The notes under the pieces are model-generated. The model did no database searches. It was not told where the DNA came from and saw nothing but the letters and a program-made list of their open reading frames with translations. The position numbers and the translations under genes are program-made. Shown in pieces: positions 51,946 through 61,400 of a stretch of 64,000 nt of DNA. Source of the stretch: Nitrososphaerota archaeon (GTDB taxonomy: Archaea; Thermoproteota; Nitrososphaeria_A; Caldarchaeales; Calditenuaceae). The stretch is from NCBI GenBank assembly GCA_009889515.1, contig WUQR01000139.1, positions 62,001 through 126,000 of the forward strand. Reading direction: 5' to 3'. Numbering within the stretch: the first letter of the stretch is position 1; every line of letters starts with the position of its first letter.

Positions 51946-53915
51946 TAATCACCCTGTAGCAGCGGTAAGATTTTTTCGAAGTAGTCAAGTGATTCAGGGT
52001 TGATTAGCGAGTCCCTGTTAATAACTTTTCTACCGTTTATTATGTTTGAAACCGCTATCTCCACCTTCTTCATGTTAAATGTATATGGTATGTCAGGCGC
52101 CTCCAAAATAATGTCGGGTACATGTCGGGGTGAGACCTTCTCCCTCAGCTCTTTTTTAATCCTATCCTTCAACTCATCGGTTAAAGAATATCCCGCCGCC
52201 ATTTTCACGAAAAGTATTATTCTTTGGTCACCCTTCCAGTTCTGCCCAACCGCTATGCTATCAGCTATCTCTTTAAATTTCTCAACTACGCTATATATCT
52301 CGGCAGTCCCAATCCTAACTCCAGACCGCTTAATCACAGCGTCAGACCTGCCTAGGAAGGTAATTCCACCTGTGTCGCTGTGGAATATTACGTAGTCTCC
52401 ATGCCTCCACACCCTCTTGTGAGTATAGAACCTGAAGTATGCGTCGAGATATTTCTCGTTGTTCGGATCGTTGAGGAAGTAAAGTGGCATAGATGGTGCT
52501 GGAGCCTCGCACACTAGTTCTCCTTCTCTGTCGTAGACCGGGTTACCGTGTTCATCGTAACACTTTATCTTCATGCCCAAAGCTGGTGATTGGAGTTGCC
52601 CCGCATAGACTGGTAACGTCGGACTACCTATGGCAAAGCAGCCGTTGATATCAGTGCCGCCTGATATAGAGTTGAAGTGGTGATCCCTCTTAACCTCGTC
52701 ATATACCCACTTAAATCCGTCGGCAGACAGGGGGGAGCCGGTCTGCGATATCTCCCGCAGAGTTGCAAGGTCGAAGCTCCCCTTTGGTGAGGCATTTACA
52801 CCCCTGAGATAGTTGATGTAGCTTGCACTGCACCCGAAGATTGAGACGCCATACTCATCTATCAGGCTCCACATCCTTCTCCAGTCAGGATAGTTTGGGT
52901 CGCCGTCGTAAAGTAGCAGTGTAGCGCCTGTGGCTAGAGAAGTCATCAGCCAATTCCACATCATCCAGCTGGTGGAGGTTATGTACGTTATCGTGTCCGT
53001 CGGCTTTAGGTCTGTGTGTATGATAAGCTCCTTCAAGTGGTTAGCAAGTATACCTGCGACAGACTGGACTAGGCATTTTGGCTTACCCGTGGTCCCCGAG
53101 GTGAACATTATGTATATGGGCGTCGAGGATGAGACCTGCTTGAACGAGAAGCCATCGCCGGGCTCGACGAAGTCGCTATAAAGAACAGTATTCTTTAGTA
53201 CATCAATCTTGGGGTTCTCCTCTAAGTATGGGACAACAATCACGCGCTCTATAGAAGGTATATTGTCAACAATCTTCTTAACCCTCTCTAAGATATTGTA
53301 TCTCTTACCCTTGTAGAAGTATCCATCGATTGTGATGAGTACTTTGGGAGATACCTGTTCAAATCTGTCGACCACAGCTTCAGCCCCTATTTCTGTTCCT
53401 GTGGAAGACCATGTTCCTCCAAGCGCGGCTGTAGCAAGCATGCCTACGCAAGCCTCAACTGTGTTGGGAATATATCCGCAGACTCTGTCACCCTCTCCAA
53501 CCCCCACCTCCTGCAAACCCTTAGCCAGCCCCACAACCTCACGATATAAATCGAGGTAGGACACCCTCCTTGAGAACCCGTCCTCCCTAACAGCTATGAT
53601 GGCTGTTTTCCCATCCCTTACCCTGAGAAGGTTTTCGGCGAAGTTGAGCCTCGCACCTATAAACCATGAAGCTCCGGGGAACCTACCCAAATCATCAACA
53701 ACCTGCTGGTACGGCTTAGAGGCCTTGACCCCGACAAAGCTCCAGACCACATCCCAGAACTCAGGTATATTTGCAATGGACCACTCATACAGCTTAAAAT
53801 ACGCGCGTCTTTCAAACGGATCTATTCCAAGCCCCTCCTTGTCATCGACGTATTCTATGAACCGGGTCATGTTGGCCTTCTCTATCACTTCTGTTGTAGG
53901 CTCCCAGAGAAGCAA
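51945..53915 (-). CDS. Acetoacetate-CoA ligase family acyl-CoA synthetase
   Basis: 656 residues, an ANL enzyme of the acetoacetyl-CoA synthetase type. Phosphate loop 'MFTSGTTGKPKCLVQS' (about 278-293), 'TSWMMWNWLMTSL' typical of this branch, 'SISGGTDINGCF', the adenine-binding 'VWRHGDYV' and the catalytic Lys in 'YTFNMKKVEIAV' are all present. It activates a beta-keto or other short acid to its CoA ester with ATP, feeding the dehydrogenase and thiolase-fold enzymes downstream. TTG 53915, about 27 bases after TTTATAGAG, is probably leaderless. First gene of the cluster. Confidence 0.88.
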   Translation of the reverse strand: MLLWEPTTEVIEKANMTRFIEYVDDKEGLGIDPFERRAYFKLYEWSIANIPEFWDVVWSFVGVKASKPYQQVVDDLGRFPGASWFIGARLNFAENLLRVRDGKTAIIAVREDGFSRRVSYLDLYREVVGLAKGLQEVGVGEGDRVCGYIPNTVEACVGMLATAALGGTWSSTGTEIGAEAVVDRFEQVSPKVLITIDGYFYKGKRYNILERVKKIVDNIPSIERVIVVPYLEENPKIDVLKNTVLYSDFVEPGDGFSFKQVSSSTPIYIMFTSGTTGKPKCLVQSVAGILANHLKELIIHTDLKPTDTITYITSTSWMMWNWLMTSLATGATLLLYDGDPNYPDWRRMWSLIDEYGVSIFGCSASYINYLRGVNASPKGSFDLATLREISQTGSPLSADGFKWVYDEVKRDHHFNSISGGTDINGCFAIGSPTLPVYAGQLQSPALGMKIKCYDEHGNPVYDREGELVCEAPAPSMPLYFLNDPNNEKYLDAYFRFYTHKRVWRHGDYVIFHSDTGGITFLGRSDAVIKRSGVRIGTAEIYSVVEKFKEIADSIAVGQNWKGDQRIILFVKMAAGYSLTDELKDRIKKELREKVSPRHVPDIILEAPDIPYTFNMKKVEIAVSNIINGRKVINRDSLINPESLDYFEKILPLLQGD

Positions 53916-54111
53916 GGCCTATAAAACATGGTCTACTCTCTATAAATTTTTTAACACAATACAGGGGGCGTTGGGGCAAAACACAGCGACTTACACCAGA
54001 AGTTTACGGTTAAACAACTGTGTGGCGTTGAGAATGTTTGGTCAGGGATATGTGGCTGTTGCTAGTGGTTTGGCCTAGTGTGGTGTTTTGGTCTGCTAGA
54101 CTACTCTCTAA

Positions 54112-54432
54112 TCAGTCTGCGGCCATAGTGCTCTCTGCGTTAAACTCAGCATCTGTCTTAGCCGCTCCAGTGTAAACCCTATGACCCACATGGTACTCGA
54201 GTTCATCTCTGTACAAGTGTTTTCTGCATGTGTGGCACCAGTAGAACTCCACTCCTTCGAGGCCTGAGACACTGAGCACTGCTAATCCGAAGAACTCGCA
54301 GGGCTCTTCATCACCAAACCTCACTCGGTCATAGTTTAAGCTGGCTGGGTTTGAGCATGTCCCAATACCCTCGATGAGGGGGTAGGGGAGGAAGTGTATA
54401 CAGTCACGGCACTGAAACTCCCTTTTATTCAC
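54112..54432 (-). CDS. Small protein with two Cys-rich metal-binding modules
   Basis: 106 residues. The first module has 'FQCRDCIHFLPY', a Cys in 'GTCSNPAS' and another in 'EEPCEFF' (C8, C11, C26, C45 or near), a four-Cys pattern that could hold an iron-sulfur cluster or zinc. The second is 'YWCHTCRKHLYRDELEYHVGH', a CxxC...HxxxH zinc-finger-like unit. A polar tail ends it. I do not recognise the family. GTG 54432 starts 33 bases after the stop of the putative regulator, so they may be co-expressed. Confidence 0.6.
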   Translation of the reverse strand: MNKREFQCRDCIHFLPYPLIEGIGTCSNPASLNYDRVRFGDEEPCEFFGLAVLSVSGLEGVEFYWCHTCRKHLYRDELEYHVGHRVYTGAAKTDAEFNAESTMAAD

Positions 54433-54465
54433 ATATGTTAAACGATCCGTGGCTCTATAATATTA

Positions 54466-55533
54466 TCAGATTGGTGGATTTTGTCCAATATTGTTTAGGG
54501 TCCTGAATTCAAAGGATGGTAGGATTAGTTTTATACCGCATAGCTCCTCCAGCTTTCTCAAAAGACCGGCCAGCCTCTCATCCTTGACGGACTGCTCCAC
54601 ATTTCTAACATGCTTGAGCGTAGTGAGTAGCTTTCGTAAAACTCGCGGCCCGAATGGCGTCAGCCTAAGCGATTTGTATAGTGCCATCTTCTCTTCTACG
54701 CTAAAGGTTTTCCCATAGTTTTCCTTGAAATAGGTCTCCATCTCGGAGAGGAGGTGTTGTAGACATTTCTCCTCGCTGCTGTATCCGTAGAAGCAGTTGC
54801 GGCAGTTTGGTGAGAACACCTCTCTCATGGGCCCCTGTGGTCTTCTCCGGCTATATCTCACCCGGGCTATATGGTTGGCTTTTTTAAGCTTTTGCACTAT
54901 TTTGTAAACTGCCGCAATGCTCAGCCCATAAGGCCGCACCTTCACGTATATGTCCTCCACCGACGCGTATATCTCTGTGCAGAGGAAGGACATGACCAGT
55001 TCCTCGCTCCAAGTGGGAATCTGTTGAAGCATGAGTTCTAAAGCCTCTGCGAAATGCTTGGGTCCAGCCCTTACTTTTTCGCCGTCAACCAGCCCCCCAT
55101 CCTCAAAGATTTTCGCCAGAATCTCTCGGCATTTTGCCTGGTCGAGGCCGCTCACATCCGCAATCATGTGGAGCGGGATATTACCCCACCCCTTGGCGTG
55201 AGCCACATATAATGTGGACCAGATGACCCGGACTGTCTCGTCTCTCCAGCTCCTCCTAACTATCCATAGGAAATTTCTCAGGGTTTTAAAGACCTCGTTC
55301 TTCTGGATTAGATAGGCTGTTGGGGAGGTTCTTTGTTTTTGGAGTCCGAGGAGGCGGATAAGATTCTCCAGAATGATCTCCGCGTCTGAGTGGCTTGGGA
55401 AGAGAAGGAGTTTTTCATCGAACTCTTCAATCCTGTAGAGAGGTGAGTGGATGAATCGATCCTCGCTCCATGTTAGTGGGGGATATGAGGCTAGAAGTGT
55501 CATCAGCTGGTTGGCCTGGGCTTTGCCCCCCAC
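54466..55533 (-). CDS. Predicted winged-helix regulator with Cys motif, divergent from the Kor-Hdr-Etf operon
   Basis: 355 residues of mostly helical sequence, no membrane segments. Helix-turn-helix-like stretches appear at about 120-155 ('IPLHMIADVSGLDQAKCREILAKIFEDGG') and about 190-225 ('ASVEDIYVKVRPYGLSIAAVYKIVQKLKKANHIARVRY'). A short Cys motif follows, 'NCRNCFYGYSSEEKC', which could bind iron-sulfur or zinc. I do not recognise a named family. GTG 55533 lies 27 bases after the minus-strand box CAATATATAG. Its place, back to back with the operon, makes it a candidate regulator of that operon. Confidence 0.6.
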   Translation of the reverse strand: MGGKAQANQLMTLLASYPPLTWSEDRFIHSPLYRIEEFDEKLLLFPSHSDAEIILENLIRLLGLQKQRTSPTAYLIQKNEVFKTLRNFLWIVRRSWRDETVRVIWSTLYVAHAKGWGNIPLHMIADVSGLDQAKCREILAKIFEDGGLVDGEKVRAGPKHFAEALELMLQQIPTWSEELVMSFLCTEIYASVEDIYVKVRPYGLSIAAVYKIVQKLKKANHIARVRYSRRRPQGPMREVFSPNCRNCFYGYSSEEKCLQHLLSEMETYFKENYGKTFSVEEKMALYKSLRLTPFGPRVLRKLLTTLKHVRNVEQSVKDERLAGLLRKLEELCGIKLILPSFEFRTLNNIGQNPPI

Positions 55534-55555
55534 AATAGTTATCTCCCCCGAAGAC

Positions 55556-55605
55556 CTATATATTGTTTAATGAAGTCTCATTTGAATTTAATATGCTATA
55601 TATTG
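55556..55605. promoter_or_regulatory. Divergent promoter with a 10-base direct repeat 40 bases apart
   Basis: CTATATATTG occurs at 55556-55565 and again at 55596-55605. Read in reverse, the left copy is the TATA box of the regulator gene (27 bases from its GTG). The right copy could be a box for the Kor operon with a 35-base leader, and a third box, GTATAATTATG (55629-55639), fits a leaderless start at 55665. The exact repeat may also be an operator. Confidence 0.45.
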
Positions 55606-55664
55606 GATTAGGTAGAATATTTGTTAGTGTATAATTATGCGGACTCACAGCGATTTACTGAGCC

Positions 55665-55943
55665 TTGGGGGCTCTAGCCTTGAAAATATTACGTGAGCCG
55701 ATTAACCTAGCCTTGTTTCGTAGACCGTTGGGGCAGGTCTACATTATACCTGAGAGGTGTAAGGAGTGCGGATTTTGTTGGAGCTTCTGTCCCATGGATG
55801 TCCTCGAGCGGTCTGACCAGTTCAATCCAAACGGTTACAGGTATCCCAGAGTTAAGCCAGGGAAGGAAAACGACTGCATCAATTGCAAGATGTGTAGTCT
55901 GATTTGCCCTGAGCTAGCCATCTACACGGTGGAGGTGAGCTAG
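55665..55943 (+). CDS. korD: 2-oxoacid:ferredoxin oxidoreductase, delta (ferredoxin) subunit
   Basis: 92 residues with two [4Fe-4S] motifs: 'CKECGFCWSFCPMDV' (about 30-44) and 'CINCKMCSLICPELAI' (about 71-86). These carry electrons from the TPP/cluster core to soluble ferredoxin. TTG 55665 is in line with the box at 55629-55639; TTG 55680 would drop five residues. The D-A-B-C gene order that begins here is that of archaeal KorDABC (2-oxoglutarate oxidoreductase), but substrate is not fixed by sequence. Four bases separate it from the alpha gene. Confidence 0.9.
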   Translation: MGALALKILREPINLALFRRPLGQVYIIPERCKECGFCWSFCPMDVLERSDQFNPNGYRYPRVKPGKENDCINCKMCSLICPELAIYTVEVS

Positions 55944-55947
55944 CTGT

Positions 55948-57093
55948 ATGAGTAGCGGCTTGCCGAGACCCGGTGTTCACTTCATGATGGGAAACTTCGC
56001 GTGTGTCGAGGCCGCCATACTAGCTGGGTGTAGGTTCTTCGCCGGATACCCAATCACCCCGTCCAGCGAGATTTTCGAGAGGGCTTGTGTAAGGTTTCCG
56101 CAGGTCGGCGGGATAGCTGTGGAGATGGAGGATGAGATGGCGAGTGTGGCCGCCCTTATAGGCGCGTCTTATGCCGGAGCCAAAGCCATGACCGCAACAT
56201 CCGGCCCAGGCTTCAGCCTGATGATGGAGAACATAGGGTTAGCATTCATAATGGAAGCGCCGATAGTCATTGTTAACGTTCAGAGGGCAGGGCCCAGCAC
56301 AGGAATACCAACACTGATAGGACAGGGCGATGTGATGCAGGCTAGGTGGGGCTCTCACGGAGACCTAGAGACGGTTGTCTACGCTCCCAGCAGCGTCCAA
56401 GAGTTCTTCGACCTAACCATTCGTGCCTTCAATACGGCGGAAAGGCTTCGCACACCAGTCATAGTCCTAGCCGACCAGCTGGTAGGCCTGATGTGGGAGA
56501 AAGTGGTCATCCCCCCGGCCGAAGAGATCGAGATAGTGGAGAGAAAGGTTATGGATCCGCGCCTCCTCTCCACTAGGCTGCCATTCGATTACTCCGCTGA
56601 CGTGAATCCAATGCCCATAGTGGGGACGGGCTGCCGTGTAAACATTGACAGCCTCACTCATGATGAGAGAGGCTATCCGACTACCTCTCAAGAGGTTTCT
56701 GATAGAATGCTGAGGTATCTTCTCGGCAAGATTAGGAATCACGCCCGTGAGCTCTGGATGTATAAGGAGTTCATGACGGATGATGCTGAGGTTGTTGTGG
56801 TTGCTTATGGGTCTACTGCTAGGTCGGCCTTGAATGCCGTTAAGCAGGCTCGCTCACGTGGGATTAAGGCCGGGCTGCTACAGCTCATCACTATATGGCC
56901 CTTCCCAAGCGACGTGATTGAGAGGCTGAGCCAGCGCGTCAACGTCCTCGTGGTCCCTGAGATAAACTTCGGCCAGCTCGTCCATCCTGTCAGAGAGCAT
57001 GCTAAATGCCCTGTCATAGAGGTTAACTGGGCGCCGGGCAGCCTGATAGAGCCTAATGTCATCGTGGATGCGGTGGAGGTGGCTGCTGCGTGA
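55948..57093 (+). CDS. korA: 2-oxoacid:ferredoxin oxidoreductase, alpha subunit
   Basis: 381 residues. Family marks: 'GCRFFAGYPITPSSEIFE' (28-45), 'MTATSGPGFSLMMENIG' (about 81-97), 'IGQGDVMQARWGSHGD' and a C-terminal Rossmann-like part with 'YGSTARSALNAV' and 'EINFGQLVHPVREH'. It forms the pyrimidine half of the thiamine site with the beta subunit. Its stop codon overlaps the next start (GTGA). Substrate-side residues look like the KorA/2-oxoglutarate branch, but this is a visual judgement. Confidence 0.93.
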   Translation: MSSGLPRPGVHFMMGNFACVEAAILAGCRFFAGYPITPSSEIFERACVRFPQVGGIAVEMEDEMASVAALIGASYAGAKAMTATSGPGFSLMMENIGLAFIMEAPIVIVNVQRAGPSTGIPTLIGQGDVMQARWGSHGDLETVVYAPSSVQEFFDLTIRAFNTAERLRTPVIVLADQLVGLMWEKVVIPPAEEIEIVERKVMDPRLLSTRLPFDYSADVNPMPIVGTGCRVNIDSLTHDERGYPTTSQEVSDRMLRYLLGKIRNHARELWMYKEFMTDDAEVVVVAYGSTARSALNAVKQARSRGIKAGLLQLITIWPFPSDVIERLSQRVNVLVVPEINFGQLVHPVREHAKCPVIEVNWAPGSLIEPNVIVDAVEVAAA

Positions 57094-57944
57094 CCCAAGT
57101 GGTTAAGGCTCAACGCCATCCTAGAGACAGGCTGCTGCGGAGTGAGAGGCTTCCACACATCTGGTGCCCGGGATGCGGCATCGGCATAGTCATGGCCGCC
57201 TACGCGGACGCCATCGAGGCATCGGGTATTCCTCCTGAGAAGCATGTCTGCATTTCAGGTATAGGCTGTACTGGGAGGGTTTCAGGCTACATGCATCTCG
57301 ACTCGTTCCATACGACTCATGGTCGTGCCATAGCATTTGCCACAGGCCTATCTCTCGTGAGGCCCGACTTGGAGGTCACAGTCATCTCAGGCGACGGAGA
57401 CATCTGCACCATAGGCGGGAATCATCTGATACACGCTGCTAGGAGGAACGTTGACATCAACGTGATAATGGTCAACAACTTCAACTATGGTATGACGGGC
57501 GGCCAGCACGGTGGAACTACTCCACTCGGGGCAAAGACATACACTTCGCCCTACGGCAACTTTGAAAACCCATTCAACATACCTTACCTAGTGGCCGCTG
57601 CTGGCGCCTCCTTCGTTGCTAGGTGGACAACCCTGCACGTGCGGCAGCTGATCAACGCGATAAAGCGTATGATGAGTGTGGAGGGATTCGCATTTATTGA
57701 GGTCATATCTCCCTGTCCGCCCACCTTCGGCGAGTTCAACAACTTCCCCGAGGCACTCGACATGATGGAGTATTTCAGAAAACATTCGGTGGTAGACCAT
57801 AATGCCGATCTAAGTAAGATAGACATACGTCTTCAGGGCGAGCCGCTGGTTGTTGGAAACTTCGTGGATAGGAGGAGACCGAGTTACCAGGAGCTTATCC
57901 AGGAGACCATCAGGAGGGCCTCTGGGAGGGGGGAGGGCATTTGA
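57090..57944 (+). CDS. korB: 2-oxoacid:ferredoxin oxidoreductase, beta subunit
   Basis: 284 residues. The thiamine motif is 'GDGDICTIGGNHLIHAARRNVDINVIMVNN' in form (GDG at about 111, NN at about 138; quoted here only as endpoints GDGD and MVNN). The proximal [4Fe-4S] Cys are in 'WCPGCGIG' and 'CISGIGCTGR', with a later Cys in 'ISPCPPTF'. This subunit catalyses decarboxylation and first electron capture. GTG start overlaps the alpha stop by four bases and the gamma start overlaps its own stop (TTGA), so subunits are made in step. Confidence 0.94.
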   Translation: MTQVVKAQRHPRDRLLRSERLPHIWCPGCGIGIVMAAYADAIEASGIPPEKHVCISGIGCTGRVSGYMHLDSFHTTHGRAIAFATGLSLVRPDLEVTVISGDGDICTIGGNHLIHAARRNVDINVIMVNNFNYGMTGGQHGGTTPLGAKTYTSPYGNFENPFNIPYLVAAAGASFVARWTTLHVRQLINAIKRMMSVEGFAFIEVISPCPPTFGEFNNFPEALDMMEYFRKHSVVDHNADLSKIDIRLQGEPLVVGNFVDRRRPSYQELIQETIRRASGRGEGI

Positions 57945-58498
57945 GATACGAGGTCAGGATAACCGGGTTGGGAGGTCAAGGGGCCATAACGGCTGGCCAC
58001 ATACTTGGGAGGGCCGCGGCAATATACGACGGCAAGGAGGCAGTGGTGACTGAGGGCTACAGCCCATACATAACAGGGGGCTGGTCTAGAGCCGACGTAA
58101 TAATATCGGACGAGACCATAGACTACCCTCTCATAACCAAGCTAGACGTGCTAGCCACAATGTATGACGAGGGCTTCGTACAAAACCTCAGACACGTTAA
58201 GCGCGGCGGAGTAATAGTAACCGTGAAAGAACTCGTTAAACACGATTCGCAGGACCACAAGGTCTTGCCGGTGCCAGCCATTGAGGTGGCAGAGAGTCTA
58301 GGAAGAAAGATAGTCGCAAATATCGTGATACTTGGTGCCATAGTTGCTGTCCTGGGCACGCCGTCCTTGGAGTCGGTGGAAAAGGCGCTGGCCGATAGGT
58401 TCCCAAAGGCGGCTGACCTTAACCGCAAGGCAGTCCGGCAGGGCTACAGCATAGCATCCGAGCTGCTGGCCAGTATAGGTGTTTCTGGGAGGAGGTGA
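57941..58498 (+). CDS. korC: 2-oxoacid:ferredoxin oxidoreductase, gamma subunit
   Basis: 185 residues: 'EVRITGLGGQGAITAGHILGRAA' at the N-terminus and 'GYSPYITGGWSRADVIIS', as in all gamma subunits, followed by 'IVANIVILGAIVAVLGTPSLESVEKAL'. It completes the CoA-binding side of the enzyme. TTG start in a TTGA overlap with beta; the end overlaps the HdrA-type gene (GTGA), which ties the oxidoreductase to the Hdr genes translationally. Confidence 0.94.
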   Translation: MRYEVRITGLGGQGAITAGHILGRAAAIYDGKEAVVTEGYSPYITGGWSRADVIISDETIDYPLITKLDVLATMYDEGFVQNLRHVKRGGVIVTVKELVKHDSQDHKVLPVPAIEVAESLGRKIVANIVILGAIVAVLGTPSLESVEKALADRFPKAADLNRKAVRQGYSIASELLASIGVSGRR

Positions 58499-61400
58499 GG
58501 GGGTTGGCGGACGCTGTACTGGTTATAGGTGGTGGGATTGCGGGGGTTCAGGCATCCCTCGACCTAGCCAAGGCGGGTGCCAAGGTCTACCTCGTTGAGA
58601 AAAGCCCCGTGATAGGGGGTAGGATGGCGGCTCTAGACAAGAACTTCCCCACCATGGACTGCTCGATCTGCATTGAAGCGCCCAAGCTGAGCGAGGTGAT
58701 GCAGAACAAGAACATTAAGGTCCTAACCTTGGCCGAGGTTGTCGAGGTAAGAGGCGAGGCTGGGAACTTCCATGTAAAAGTTGTCCAGAAGCCCCGCTTT
58801 GTCACCGACGAGTGTACGAGGTGCGGCGACTGCGTACCCGCCTGCCCAGTCATACTGAAGAACGAGTTTGACGTAGGGATGGGTGCGAGGAAGGCCATCT
58901 ACCTCCCCTTCGACCAGGCCGAGCCAGGAACATACGTAATAGACATTGAGCACTGCTTGAACAAGCCGCCCAACTACCTACCCTGTAACAGGTGCGTCGA
59001 GGCATGCGGGCCAAAATGCATAGACTTCGAGATGAGGGAGAAGATCCATGAACTGAATGTAGGCGCAATAATAGTTGCGGCTGGCTCGGACCTCTTTGAC
59101 GCCTCGCTAATCCCTGAGTTCGGCTATGGAAGACACCCCGACATCCTCACGGCGATGGAGCTCGAGAGACTGCTGCAGTCGAGCGGCCCTTCAAGGGGTG
59201 AGGTCATAAAGCCCAGCAACCACCGCCACCCGGAGAGAGTAGCATTCATCCTATGCGTTGGTGCTCGTGATAAAAGGTTCTACAGCTTCTGCAGCAGGGT
59301 CTGCTGCATGTACAGTATTAAGGAGGCGCTGCAGCTTGTCGACCATGGAATCAAAGACGTCACAATATTCTACATGGACATAAGGGCTTATGGAAAGGGC
59401 TTCGACGAGATGTTTGAGAGGGCGAAGAAGAGTGGTGTCAGATTTATACGGAGCAGGCCTGGAAGAGTTATCCCCAACGGCGAAGGCATAGACGTAGTCT
59501 ATGAGGACACGACCACAGGAGAGCTGCGGAGAGAAACCTTCGACATGGTTGTCCTTTCAACGGCCCTCGTTCCATCAGAAGAATTAAACAGACTGGCTAA
59601 AACCCTTGGGATAGAGGTGGGAGAAGACGGCTTCATCAAATCATACGAGATTGACGGAGACTTCGTCGGAACATCGAGGAGAGGGATATACGTCTGTGGA
59701 TGTGCGAGCGGTCCCAAGGACATTCCCGACAGTGTTACAGAGGCGGGTGCGGCCGCTGCGAAGGCGCTAACTCATCTGACCTCAAGGTCCGTAGAACCCG
59801 AAATTTTCGAGGAAACGATAGACGCCCTGGGGGAGCCCCGCGTTGGGGTCTTCATCTGCCACTGCGGATCTAATATAGCTGGGGTAGTCGATATAAAAAC
59901 TGCCGTTGAACAGTCCAAGAAAATACCCTATGTAGTGCATGTAGAGGACCAGAGGTTCTCATGCTCTGGAGCTGGTACGAAGCATATCGAGAATGTGATA
60001 AGGGAGAAGAGGCTCAACAGGATTGTTATAGCTGCCTGTTCGCCGAAGACCCATAGCCCAACCTTCATGAGGGCCTGTGCAAGGGCAGGGCTTAACCCAT
60101 ACCTCATTGAGATGGCTAACATACGCAACCTCAACTCTTGGGTTCACAAGAACCAACCCGAAGAGGCAACTAGGAAAGCCATAGACCTAATCTCGATGGC
60201 GGTCGCCAAAGTGGTCCGACAAAACCCAATGACCAAGCTGTTCACCCCCGTCCAGCAAAAGGCCCTAGTAATCGGGGGAGGTGTGGCTGGGATAACCGCC
60301 GCCACCGCCCTTGCAGAGATGGGGTTCGAGACACATCTAGTTGAGAAGGAACACGAGCTAGGCGGCCTCCTCAGACATCTTAAAGAAATTGCCCCCTCCG
60401 GCATAGATGCACAGCGCTTCCTGCAGTGGAAGATAAAACAGCTTGAGAGGTCTGGTGCCAAGGTCCACTTGGGCACAGAGGTGACAGAAGTAACAGGGTT
60501 CGTCGGCAACTACCACGTAAAACTATCCAACGGCGAGGAACTAGACGTAGGCGCCATAATCTTAGCCACAGGCGGTAAAGTCCACGAGCCAAACTGGCCT
60601 ATAATCGGAACTGACAGGCCAAAAGTTGTGACACTGCTTGAATACGAGATGGACGGCGTTCCAAAGGATGCTAGTAACATAGTCTTTATCGGATGTGTGG
60701 GTTCTAGGAACCTGAATAGGGGGTGCTCAAGATATTGCTGCCAGACCATTACCTACCACGCCCTCAAGCTTAGGAAGAGCGGAAAGAACGTCTCAGTTAT
60801 TGTCAAGGACGTGAGGACCTATGGGCGTGGGGCTGAGGAGCTTTACAGGAAAGCCTGCGAAGAAGGTGTAAGATTCATCAGGGTTGGAACGGAAAAGCCG
60901 ATTGAAGACCTTGTCCAAATAGGCGAGGGCGGCATAACGGTGCGAGACATCACAATTGGAGAGACACTAAATATACCAGCAGACTACGTCGTGCTGGCTA
61001 CCGCCATAGATCCTCCGGGAGAGATTGCGGCGGCTCAGCAGCTCAGAGTCGCCAAGGACTCGGAGGGATTCTTCCTCGAACTCCATCCAAAGCTGGGCCC
61101 TGTTGAATCAATAACACAGGGCGTCTTTCTCGCAGGGGTCGCCCAAGGACCCAAAGATGTTAGGGAGAGCATCTCGCAGGGATTGGCCGCAGCCGCAAAG
61201 GCAGCCGCACTCCTCACATCACCACAGCTCGAGAAAGAGCCCTTCATCCCAGTCATAGACCCGCAAAAATGCACTAAGTGCATGAGGTGCGCGCAGGTCT
61301 GCCCATATGGTGCGATCAGAGGCGAACTGAGAAAATGGATAGAGATCATTCCGGGCCTCTGCCAAGGATGTGGTGCATGTGTTGCCGAGTGTAACGTCGA

